Assembly: GCF_030505195.1 (NCBI RefSeq)
Contig: NZ_CP129672.1
Span: 3,010,501 to 3,074,500 of the forward strand
Length of the DNA stretch: 64,000 bases
Direction of reading: 5' to 3'
Source: Comamonas testosteroni
GTDB lineage: Bacteria > Pseudomonadota > Gammaproteobacteria > Burkholderiales > Burkholderiaceae_C
Under the pieces are notes generated by a model. The model was given only the letters and a program-made list of their open reading frames with translations, was not told where the DNA came from and ran no database searches. The stretch's first letter is position 1; each line of letters begins with the position of its first letter. The translations under genes were made by a program, and so were the position numbers. Positions 51,730 through 60,933 of this stretch are shown in pieces.

Positions 51730-51830
51730 CAGGGCCACCGCCTGAGGCGCTTTGAGCGCTTTCCCGCCAAGGGGCGGGAGCACCGCCGCAGGGCGGTCTT
51801 TGCGTGCTGCCTCCGAGTCAGGGGGCGCTG
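51730..51830 (+). repeat. Dispersed intergenic repeat, family 1 (diverged)
   Basis: CCACCGCCTGAGGCGCTTTG, CCCGCCAAGGGGCGGG and CACCGCCGCAGGGCGG follow the UPF0149 gene; the order CCTGAGGCGCTTT then a palindromic CCCCGCC core is shared with the other copies. Confidence 0.55.
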
Positions 51831-51940
51831 CGTTGCCAAGCCCTGTGCCAAGGCGTCTCGGTCGTCGGGAGGCTCAAACTCAATAAAGGCCGCGTAGCAT
51901 TTGCGCAGGCATTGCCGTGTCGTGTGAGTGGGTGGGATAG

Positions 51941-52255
51941 ATGACGCATTTAGGTGAGCGCATACGCGCCCGGCGACAGGCGCTGGGTTTGAGCCAGGGA
52001 CGCTTGGCGCAGATGGCGGATGTCACTGCATCCGCCATCTCGCAGATCGAGTCGGGAGCCATTCGCACTCTCAAAAATGACACGCTGGCAAGACTGGCCG
52101 TCGCCCTGCAGACCACGGCGCTGGAATTGATGGCCGGTCTGCATTCCGAGACCGCATCGCTACCCTGCGATGAGCAGCGCTTGCTCGACTGCTATAGAAA
52201 ACTGCAGCCACCGCTGCAGGACATTGCTCTCAAACTGATTAAAGCTCTGCAATGA
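51941..52255 (+). CDS. XRE family helix-turn-helix regulator
   Basis: A 104-residue regulator with a canonical N-terminal HTH_3 domain (IRARRQALGLSQGRLAQMADVTASAISQIESG, LARLAVALQTTALEL) and a short C-terminal helix that may dimerise (QRLLDCYRKLQPPLQDIALKLIKAL). No toxin or phage genes are nearby. It is followed by a terminator and an AT-rich interval before the pilus locus. Confidence 0.9.
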   Translation: MTHLGERIRARRQALGLSQGRLAQMADVTASAISQIESGAIRTLKNDTLARLAVALQTTALELMAGLHSETASLPCDEQRLLDCYRKLQPPLQDIALKLIKALQ

Positions 52256-52292
52256 TTTCCGAGTCGCTGTATTGAGCGATCTCTTTTGTTTC

Positions 52293-52321
52293 AAAAAGGC
52301 CTGTTAACGACAGGCCTTTTT
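52293..52321. terminator. Rho-independent terminator after the XRE gene (bidirectional)
   Basis: AAAAAGGCCTG, loop TTAACGA, CAGGCCTTTTT, with A and T runs on either side so it can act on both strands. Confidence 0.92.
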
Positions 52322-52673
52322 GTTTTTTCATTCAAGAACAAGGGTTAACCCGATTGCTGAATGTAGGATGAAATCCAATAGCTTGTAGGAAATGAATGAA
52401 GATTGCGTAGATTGAACCGGAAGCTACACGTGAGGGATTCGTCGGGAAAATTGCAGATGATCTCTTTCAGTTTGTGAAGTGATTGTTTTTATTGGGGTTT
52501 TTTGTGCGGCAGTGCCTGCTTGCCCGAGGGGTGAAATTGTTGAGGGCTATGCTGCATATTTGTTGATAGCTATTTCAAATATTTCAAGATGTTTCTTGCT
52601 TCGTAAGATAGGTTCCGCGGTGGTCGAAAACAGCCACAGCGATCTACAAACCTGATTGTTGAAGGAGCTAGTC
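52322..52673. other. AT-rich interval before the pilin gene, no gene seen
   Basis: About 350 bases noticeably richer in A+T than the surroundings. It contains CAAGGGTTAACCC at 52339-52351 (shared with the start-site palindrome near 1600), several AT-rich tracts (TTTTTATTGGGGTTTTTTGT) and TTGATAGCTATTTCAAATAT at 52563. It must carry the pilus promoter, but I could not fix a convincing -35/-10 pair. Confidence 0.5.
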
Positions 52674-52880
52674 ATGAAAGACCAAATCATCAAATTCTGG
52701 CGTGATGAAGAAGGTGCAACAGCGATTGAGTACGGCCTGATCGCAGGGCTGATTGCAGTCGGTTTGATCGTCTCCTTGGAGGGAGTTCGTAATGCAATTG
52801 GTAATCTTTTTACGCGAATCACCGATGTTTTAGGAACTGTTGCTGTCACCAATGGGGGGGCTGGCTCTGGAGGCAACTAA
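52674..52880 (+). CDS. flp: Flp family type IVb pilin
   Basis: A 68-residue prepilin that would be polymerised into Flp pili for surface attachment. The leader MKDQIIKFWRDEEG is followed by the processing site G/ATAIEYGLIAGLIAVGLIV, the Flp motif with Glu at +5 and Tyr at +6. The hydrophobic helix and a Gly-rich C terminus (NGGAGSGGN) follow. ATG at 52674 has AAGGAG 8 bases upstream. It is the first gene of the Tad locus and is directly followed by its prepilin peptidase. Confidence 0.95.
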   Translation: MKDQIIKFWRDEEGATAIEYGLIAGLIAVGLIVSLEGVRNAIGNLFTRITDVLGTVAVTNGGAGSGGN

Positions 52881-52881
52881 C

Positions 52882-53358
52882 GTGTTAGTTGGCATGACAT
52901 TTCTGCTGTGGCTTTGCATAGCCGCAGCAGGTGATGTTGTCTATAGAAAGTGTTTTAACTGGATTGTGCTTGCTGGTTTTTTATTAATAATAATTATATT
53001 GTTGACTAATTTTGAATACGATTTCATAAATATATCTGTAAAAGATAGATTGATAGGGGCAGGTTCGGCATTTGTTATTCTTTTGATTTTTTATTCAATA
53101 GGAATGATGGGTGCTGGCGATGTTAAATTTGCAACTGTTCTCGGAGTTTGGGTAGGCTGGAGTTTATTATTGTCTATATGGGCATTGAGTTGCGTATTTG
53201 CGGTGGTTCATGGCCTAGTGGCGCGAAGTGATTTGAAGTATTTTCATGTTCCGGTAGTAAATTGGAGTGATAGTCACCAGGAGAATAGGAGAAGATTCAT
53301 TCCTTATGTTACCTATCTATCGTTGGCGACGGTAGTTGTTCTGATGCTTAATAAATAG
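52882..53358 (+). CDS. tadV: Prepilin peptidase TadV/CpaA
   Basis: A 158-residue membrane aspartyl peptidase that cleaves the Flp prepilin. Catalytic Asp residues are in the N-terminal AAAGDVVYRKCFNW and in GMMGAGDVKFATVLGVW (GxGD). About five hydrophobic segments are present. GTG at 52882 is preferred because GGAGG precedes it by 8 bases; the frame also opens at 52840 inside flp. The gene is strikingly AT-rich compared with the rest of the locus (TTATTAATAATAATTATATT near 52981), suggesting a different origin or relaxed codon use. Confidence 0.92.
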   Translation: MLVGMTFLLWLCIAAAGDVVYRKCFNWIVLAGFLLIIIILLTNFEYDFINISVKDRLIGAGSAFVILLIFYSIGMMGAGDVKFATVLGVWVGWSLLLSIWALSCVFAVVHGLVARSDLKYFHVPVVNWSDSHQENRRRFIPYVTYLSLATVVVLMLNK

Positions 53359-53376
53359 CAAGAAGAAAGGAGGGGC

Positions 53377-53913
53377 ATGCAATTAAAGCAACAGCAAGGT
53401 GCGGCAGCCATTGAATTTGCCATTGTCTTTCCCATCTTCTTTCTGATTTTCTACGCCATCATCACTTACGGCCTAATCTTTGCTGCACAGCAGACCTTGA
53501 CCTTGGCTGCCGCCGAAGGAGCAAGAGCCGCAGTGCGATATCCCTCGGCTCCCTCCGGCAGCGCGATGACCAAGCCAGCGCAGTTGCAGGCCCGCTTGGC
53601 TGCAGCCTGCGCCACGGCGGCCTTGTCGACGGATTGGCTCTCCAGAATGGGCACCGGCTTGGGCTCTGCAGGCTGCAGCGCAGGAGTCAGCAATGCTGCG
53701 GGTCTGCATGCCACGCCTGGTCTGTGTGGCACGGGCTCAGCATCTTTCACTGCCTCCAACGATGCCAGCCTGGTGAACTGCGTGACCATGCAGGTGAATT
53801 ACAACTATGCCTCTGCACCGCTGATTCCAAGGTTGCTGGGGTCTGTGTTGAGTCTGCCCACTCCCAGTCTTTTGCGGGGACAAGCGGTCGCTCAAATTAG
53901 CTTGCTTGACTGA
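53377..53913 (+). CDS. TadE-like pseudopilin
   Basis: A 178-residue protein with the TadE signature near its N terminus: QQGAAAIEFAIVFPIFFLIFYAIITYG, a short leader with GAAAIEF as the probable TadV cleavage site and a hydrophobic helix. The rest is a Ser/Ala/Gly-rich domain with cysteines (ARLAAACATA, SAGCSAGV, GLCGTG, VNCVTM). These minor pseudopilins help assemble the pilus. GC content is back to the typical high level here. Confidence 0.9.
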   Translation: MQLKQQQGAAAIEFAIVFPIFFLIFYAIITYGLIFAAQQTLTLAAAEGARAAVRYPSAPSGSAMTKPAQLQARLAAACATAALSTDWLSRMGTGLGSAGCSAGVSNAAGLHATPGLCGTGSASFTASNDASLVNCVTMQVNYNYASAPLIPRLLGSVLSLPTPSLLRGQAVAQISLLD

Positions 53914-53961
53914 GAACGATAAAGCCTTGCTCCTTGAGGCCCAGTAAGAAGAGGGAACGTT

Positions 53962-54954
53962 ATGGTGAATGTCGCAAAGATCGCGGTCGGGGTTTTGCTG
54001 GCGGTGGCCTTGGCCCTGGGCGTTTATGGATGGATGCTCGCCAGGGCACCTCAGGCGCCGGCCCCGCAGGATCAAGCTTTCGCCAGCGACAACAAATCCA
54101 ATGCGAGCATGAGCGTGGTGGTGGCTGCGCAGGCCATTCCCGCAGGCCAGGCACTCAAGGCCGAGGATCTGCAGCTCACGCAGTTGCCTGCCAAACCCGA
54201 TGGTGCCTATGGCGAGATTCAGGCAGCCATTGGCGCCGTTCCTGCGGTGGACATTCCCAAGGGCGCGCCCGTATTCCAAGGGCAAATGGTGACTGGCCTG
54301 GCGCTCAAGTTGTCTGAAGGGGAGCGTGCAGTCGCGGTCAAGGTCGATGAAAGCATTGGCGCCGGCAATCGCATCAGACCTGGTGACTTTGTCGATGTGT
54401 TCTTTGCGCTGCGCCGCGATGGCAATGAAATCGACCAGAGCCAGGCGCGTTTGCTGCTTTCGCGCAAGCGCGTGCTGGCCTATGGTGCGGCATCGGTGGA
54501 TGCTCTGAGCTCGGCGGAGAAAACAGAGGGCAAGCAGCCGGCCAAGGCTCCCGACAACGCCAGAACTGCGGTACTTGCGGTGCCGGTGGCCGAGGTCAAT
54601 CAGTTGCTGCTGGGCGGCTCCAATGGCAGCTTGCTGCTGGCACTGCGCAATCCCACGGACATGACCGAGCCGGATAGCGAGAAGTTTGCTCCGCTGCCTG
54701 GCGTATTGACCGTCGCCATGACCAAGGGCTCTGCTGCCGCTGCGCTGGAAGGTGCCGACGCAGCGCAGGCCGGTGTGGCCATGAGCAGCCTGGCTGGTTC
54801 TGCAGGCACTTCGGCAGCCCGCACGACTGCGGCCAGGCCCATGACCGCTGGTGTCGCCAAGCCTGCCGTGCCGCGCACACGTACAGCATCCGCAGATCCT
54901 TCCCTGCCCGTTGAATTCGTGCGTGGCGCCAATTCCCAAACCGTGCGGTACTGA
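53962..54954 (+). CDS. cpaB: Flp pilus assembly protein CpaB/RcpC
   Basis: A 330-residue periplasmic, membrane-anchored protein. The N-terminal anchor is AVGVLLAVALALGVYGWMLA. A SAF-like domain follows (VVVAAQAIPAGQALKAEDLQLTQLPAKPDGAY) and the RcpC/CpaB beta region contains GERAVAVKVDESIGAGNRIRPGDFVDVFFALRRDG. RcpC modifies or stabilises the secretin. The C terminus is Ala/Thr-rich and probably disordered. Its stop lies 3 bases before the secretin ATG. Confidence 0.93.
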   Translation: MVNVAKIAVGVLLAVALALGVYGWMLARAPQAPAPQDQAFASDNKSNASMSVVVAAQAIPAGQALKAEDLQLTQLPAKPDGAYGEIQAAIGAVPAVDIPKGAPVFQGQMVTGLALKLSEGERAVAVKVDESIGAGNRIRPGDFVDVFFALRRDGNEIDQSQARLLLSRKRVLAYGAASVDALSSAEKTEGKQPAKAPDNARTAVLAVPVAEVNQLLLGGSNGSLLLALRNPTDMTEPDSEKFAPLPGVLTVAMTKGSAAAALEGADAAQAGVAMSSLAGSAGTSAARTTAARPMTAGVAKPAVPRTRTASADPSLPVEFVRGANSQTVRY

Positions 54955-54957
54955 GCT

Positions 54958-56322
54958 ATGAATAACAAGACGTCTATGATCTCGCCCCGCACCCTGTCAA
55001 TGAAGCCGCTGTATCTGCTCTGCGGTCTGTCATTGAGCGCCGTCACAGGCTTGGCCCTTGCGCAGCAGGCGCCCAATGCAGGCGAAAGCCGAGCGCAGCA
55101 AGCAACAGCAGCCAGGGAAATCAAGCTGGTCATGGGCGCTCAGCATGAGCTGAACCTGCCCGGCGGTGTGGAACGCATTGCCATCGGCGACGACACGATC
55201 GCCGCTGTGCATATCAAACGTGCGGGCAAGGGGGCTGCCGCCAAGATCCTGCTGAGCCCGCTCAAGCCTGGCAGTACATCGTTCATGGTCTGGCCGCGCG
55301 GTGAAGCCCAGGCGCAGACCTATATGCTCAATGTGCAGCAGCGCGTGGAACTGCGCACGGCCAAGGCTTCCAGCCTGATAGAGCAGCAGTTTGCCGGCGA
55401 GCTGGCGAACGCGCAGTCCGCCGACAAGGCAAAGACAGTGGACCTCTCCAGCGTCCAGCTCAAGAGCAATGTGGTGCAGGTCGATGTCAAGGTAGTCGAG
55501 TTCAACAAGACCCAGATGAAGAAGGTGGGGCTCAACCTCTTCAGCACGTCTCCCAACAGCTCGGGCTTCAGCTTTGGTATTTTTGGACGCGGCTCCTATG
55601 GCTCAAGCGGTGGGAGTTCCACGACGGGGGCCACAGCGAATCCTTTGACCCAGGCCTTCAACCTGCTGATGCAATTCGACAAGGCCGGCATCGGGGTCAA
55701 TATCGGCATGCTCGAAGGCAACAACCTGGCGCGGGTGCTGGCGGCTCCGACCCTGGTGGCCTTGTCCGGCCAAAGCGCCAACTTTCTGTCGGGCGGCGAA
55801 GTGCCGGTTCCCGTGCCTGCGGGCACGGGCATGGTGGCCATTCAGTACAAGCCTTACGGCATTGGTTTGACGGTCTCTCCCACGGTGCTGTCCAACGATC
55901 GCATCGTGCTCAAGGTAGCGCCCGAGGCCAGCGAACTGGACTATGCCAACACCATTGTCCTGAACAGCGCGACCGTCCCTTCGATCACCACTCGCCGTGC
56001 CGATACCACGGTGGAGCTGGGCGACGGCGAAAGCTTTGTGATTGGCGGCCTGGTCAGCCGCAACACCACATCGGGCACCGACAAGGTTCCATTGCTGGGC
56101 GATATCCCGATTCTGGGTGTGCTGTTCAAGCGTCAGGAGTTCCAGCAAAAGGAAAGCGAGCTGGCGATTGTGGTGACGCCGCGCCTGGTCAAGCCGCTGG
56201 CCCGCGATGTGAATGTGGAGCCGCTGCTGCCCGGGCGCACCGAGCAGCGTGATCCTGCGGTGTGGGGCCCATGGGTGGCGGGTGGTCTGTCGTCCAGCGT
56301 GGCGCCGGGCTTCTCGCGCTGA
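54958..56322 (+). CDS. cpaC: Tad pilus secretin CpaC/RcpA
   Basis: A 454-residue outer-membrane secretin forming the Tad pilus pore. Signal peptide (LYLLCGLSLSAVTGLALA), BON/N-domain (IKLVMGAQHELNLPGGVERIAIGD), a pilus-associated segment (NVVQVDVKVVEFNKTQMKKVGLNLF) and the secretin domain with VLAAPTLVALSGQSANFLSGGEVPVPVP, TVSPTVLSNDRIVLKVAPEASELD and the C-terminal LGDIPILGVLFKRQEFQQKESELAIVVTPRLVKP. The Gly/Ser-rich stretch near 200-220 is a flexible loop. Confidence 0.96.
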   Translation: MNNKTSMISPRTLSMKPLYLLCGLSLSAVTGLALAQQAPNAGESRAQQATAAREIKLVMGAQHELNLPGGVERIAIGDDTIAAVHIKRAGKGAAAKILLSPLKPGSTSFMVWPRGEAQAQTYMLNVQQRVELRTAKASSLIEQQFAGELANAQSADKAKTVDLSSVQLKSNVVQVDVKVVEFNKTQMKKVGLNLFSTSPNSSGFSFGIFGRGSYGSSGGSSTTGATANPLTQAFNLLMQFDKAGIGVNIGMLEGNNLARVLAAPTLVALSGQSANFLSGGEVPVPVPAGTGMVAIQYKPYGIGLTVSPTVLSNDRIVLKVAPEASELDYANTIVLNSATVPSITTRRADTTVELGDGESFVIGGLVSRNTTSGTDKVPLLGDIPILGVLFKRQEFQQKESELAIVVTPRLVKPLARDVNVEPLLPGRTEQRDPAVWGPWVAGGLSSSVAPGFSR

Positions 56323-56338
56323 GCGCCAGAGTAGAGAC

Positions 56339-57684
56339 ATGAATATGCGCATGGACTCCTCCCAGCTCAATACGGCGCAGCCAGGGTCTGTGCACGTCAA
56401 TGCACGCGTGGTGTTGGTAACGCAGTCGTCATCGCACGCTTTCTGGCTGGCGAGTGCCCTGGGTAGCGATGCGGAAGTGATACCGGTGGCGGGCGATCTG
56501 GCAGCGCTTCACGCTGCGATTTCGGTGCCAGGGCTTGGCGTGGTGGTGGTGGATTTCTCTGCTCCCATGACGGGGGCTGCCATCGCCCTGGTCGGCGAAC
56601 TGCGTGCCGCATTCCCCAGTGTGGTGATCATGGGCGCTGGATCTGCTGCCGAGCCCGCTTCCATGCGTGCAGCCCTGCGCTGCGGTGTGGCCGAATTCAT
56701 TGACTGGGATGCGTCCGAAGGCGAGGCCAATGCAGCCGTCAGGCATCAGATGCATGCACGCAGTCAACTGCCTGCGGCTGTAGCACTGGAGCCGGAAACC
56801 AAAGGTTTCTCCCTGCCTTTGCTGGGTGCACGTGTCGGGATGGGTGTCACTACGCTGGCAACGCATCTGGCCGTGATGTTCCAGGAAATGCATGCCTATG
56901 ACGTGCGAGGCAGCAAGAACAGAAAGCAGGTTGCCAGGCCGTTTGGCGCAAGTCAGTTGCCGCAGGATGAATCCGCACATGCGGCATTGCTGGATCTGGG
57001 TTTGCCTGCACGCGATGGCTTGCTGTATCTGGGCATCGCGGGTGACTTCAGCTTTGTGGATGCGGTTCAGAATACGCGCCGCCTGGACGCGACATTGATC
57101 GAATCGGCCTTTGCAAAGCACTCCACCGGCGCTGTGACTCTGGCCTGGCCTTCCGATCTGGGCATGTTGCGCGAAGTCAGCCCTGCGGCTGCAGCGGGCG
57201 TAGTCAACACGCTCAAGAGCTTGCTTGGGGTGCAGGTGATCGATCTGGGCGGTATGGTACAGGCTGATTTTCTGGCACCTTTGCTGCGCGAGAGCGGACA
57301 GGGCTGGGTGGTTTGTGACCAGTCGCTGGGAGGCATCGTGTCTACGGCTCAGATGCTCAAGGAGCTTGATGCCAAGGGCGTGAATCGCAGCACGCTCAAG
57401 CTGGTGCTCAACCGCTTCAATGCACAAGCCGGCCTGCCCGCCAAAGAGGTTGCGCAGCGCCTTGGTCTGGAGCTGCTGCACGTGGTTCCGGACCGATCCA
57501 CGGTTTTGCTGAATGCGGCCAGCTGCGGTCAGCTGTTGTCGCAGTCGCTGCGCGGTGATCCCTATGTGACCTGTGTCAGAAGCATGGCCAGAGCATTGCT
57601 GAGCGGAGCGGTTGCAGCCGACAAGGTCGCGGTGCCAGCGCCGGGCGTTCTGGGGCAATGGGCCAAGCGATTGAGGAGAGGCGA

Positions 57685-57688
<4 letters not shown>
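56339..57688 (+). CDS. tadZ: TadZ/CpaE pilus localisation ATPase-like protein
   Basis: A 449-residue TadZ/CpaE protein that places the pilus apparatus at the pole. It has an N-terminal receiver-like domain (NARVVLVTQSSSHAFWLA, VVVVDFSAPM) and a ParA/MinD-like domain. The Walker A position is GARVGMGVTT (163-172), without the two lysines of KGGxGKT, so ATP hydrolysis is doubtful. Downstream ALLDLGLPARDGLLYLGIAG and VCDQSLGGIVSTAQML match the family. Start at MNMRMDSSQL (56339); its stop overlaps the tadA ATG. Confidence 0.92.
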
Positions 57689-59011
<1,323 letters not shown>

Positions 59012-59019
<8 letters not shown>

Positions 59020-59980
59020 CCATGCGTTTTTACTCCTGAGTCTGGCGCTGCTGATGGCTGCAGCTGCCATGGTGCTGTGGATGGTTGTCAGCCGGCAGCA
59101 AAAGACGCGCCGTATGACCCGGCATCTGGAGCAGAGTCTGGAGAAAAGTGCTGCAGCTGCCGCCGGGTTTGTCGCCAAGGATGCAGCGGCATCGGCTTTT
59201 GACGGCTCCGTGGCGGATGCCTTGCTGGGCAATGAAAAGAGAACGGGCTGGCCGGTTCCCGCGATTTTGTTGGGGACGGTCGGTGCCAGGCTTTTCTATG
59301 GCGGGCTGGTCTTGATTGCTGCGACTTTTCTGGCCGTTGGCCTTGCGGTCGGCTGGCTGGCCGGTAGTGCCGCGCTGGTGCTGCTGGGGATTGGCTTCTT
59401 CTTTTTGCTTTACACGCGGGCACAGAAGTACCGCGCCAGGCTCACGCAGCAGTTGCCCGGCTTTCTCGACAACACGGTGCGCTTGGTGACCATTGGCAAC
59501 TCCGTTCAGGCAGCGTTCCAGATGGCAGCAGCCAGCACCAAAGACCCGTTGCAGTCGGTCATGGAAAAAGCCGCCAGTCTGGCCCGCGCGGGCATGGATC
59601 TGGAAAATGCGGTGGCCCATGTAGCGAGGCAGACCAGGCTGGACGAGCTGCACCTGCTGGCAGCTATTCTGCGCATCAGCGTGCGTTATGGCGGCCGGGT
59701 GGACTTGTTGTTGGAGCGTGTGGCCCACTTCATGCGTGACCGCGAGCAGGCCGAGCAGGATCTCTCGGCCATGACGGCCGAAACGCGCATGTCCGCCTGG
59801 GTGTTGAGCCTGCTGCCGGTGGCTGTGTGCTGTCTGATCATTTCCTTCAACGCGAGCTATTTTCTGAATATGTGGAATGACGCCAGTGGCCGCAACATCA
59901 TCTGGGCAGCGGCGGCACTGCAGGTCTTTGGTGTTGTGTTGCTCTACCGCATGGCCAAGCTCGATGAGGGGGCTGACTGA
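59012..59980 (+). CDS. tadB: Tad pilus inner-membrane platform protein TadB
   Basis: A 322-residue membrane protein of the GspF-like platform. It has an N-terminal hydrophobic helix, two central membrane segments (FYGGLVLIAATFLAVGLAVGWLAG and LVLLGIGFFFLLY), the conserved QQLPGFLDNTVRLVTIGNSVQAAFQ region of T2SF domains and two C-terminal membrane segments (LSLLPVAVCCLIISFNASYF and IWAAAALQVFGVVLLYRMAK). The ATG at 59012 overlaps the tadA end by 8 bases; tadC begins at its stop. Confidence 0.95.
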
Positions 59981-60933
59981 TGGAGACATCCCGTCTTTTG
60001 CTGATGTTGAGTGTTGCATTTTTGGCCTTGGCGGCGCTGGTCGGCGCGGCTTTGATTGCCTATGCGCATCAGCGTCGTGAACGTAGCAGTCGGGTCGTGC
60101 AGGATGCGCTGAGCCGCAGCGGTGCGGCTGCGGCGAAAGAGACGACGTTGCCTGCCAGGCCCGCAGATCTGCTGCGCTCGCTCAATGGCGACGGCGAGCT
60201 GCCAGCGCACTGGCTCAATACATCATTGGGCAAGGCGCTGGTTGCACAGGAAGACCGCATTTTGCTGAGCAAATGCGGCTGGGGATCGACTCGCGCGCAG
60301 CTGCAATACCTGATAGCGCGCTGCGTTGTTTCGGTCTTGCTTTCGCTGCTTGCTGCCTTTGTTTTTTCGGGCAGCAAGCAATTTTTGCTGTATCTGTTTG
60401 CCGCTTTCACCATCGGTTTTTTGCTTCCCAAATGGGTGTTGCGCAGCGTGGCGCGCCGCCGCAGGGCCAGCGTGGCCCGCGAGCTGCCTTTGCTCGTCGA
60501 CTTGCTGGGCTTGCTGCAAGGCACGGGCATGAGTCTGGACCAGACCCTGCAGGTGATCGGCTCTGACTTTGGCAATGTCATGCCCGTGCTCTCGCGAGAG
60601 ATACAACTGGCCAACCAGCAGTACAGCCGGGGCGGAACGCGCGAGCGTTCCTTTGCTCGCATGAGCGAGGTCTATCAGAGCGACAACCTGGCCAACCTGA
60701 CATCGCTGATGACCCAGATCGACAGATACGGCGGAGCCGTGCAGGAGCCGCTGCGCGTGTTTGGCGAACGTCTGCGCGAGCAGCGCAAGGCCAAGATGAA
60801 AGAGATGATTGGAAAGATCTCGGTCAAGATGACTGGCGTTATGGTGGTGACGCTGCTTCCGGCCCTGATCATCATTACCGCCGGACCGGGGTTCCTGGCC
60901 GTGATTCGGGCATTGGGAGGGATGACAAAATGA
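59980..60933 (+). CDS. tadC: Tad pilus inner-membrane platform protein TadC
   Basis: A 317-residue partner of TadB in the platform complex. Membrane segments are LLMLSVAFLALAALVGAALIAYA, SVLLSLLAAFVFSGSKQFLLYLFAAFTIGFLLP and a C-terminal VMVVTLLPALIIITAGPGFLAV. The T2SF core contains ELPLLVDLLGLLQGTGMSLDQTLQVIG and FGERLREQRKAKMKEMIGKISVKM. Start ATG at 59980 touches the tadB stop, and the stop overlaps the tadD ATG. Confidence 0.95.
   Translation: METSRLLLMLSVAFLALAALVGAALIAYAHQRRERSSRVVQDALSRSGAAAAKETTLPARPADLLRSLNGDGELPAHWLNTSLGKALVAQEDRILLSKCGWGSTRAQLQYLIARCVVSVLLSLLAAFVFSGSKQFLLYLFAAFTIGFLLPKWVLRSVARRRRASVARELPLLVDLLGLLQGTGMSLDQTLQVIGSDFGNVMPVLSREIQLANQQYSRGGTRERSFARMSEVYQSDNLANLTSLMTQIDRYGGAVQEPLRVFGERLREQRKAKMKEMIGKISVKMTGVMVVTLLPALIIITAGPGFLAVIRALGGMTK

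Noticed and set aside
52546..52673. A sigma-70 promoter for the pilus genes
   Set aside because: Several TTG and TAT-like hexamers occur in the AT-rich stretch but none pairs at 16-18 bases convincingly.
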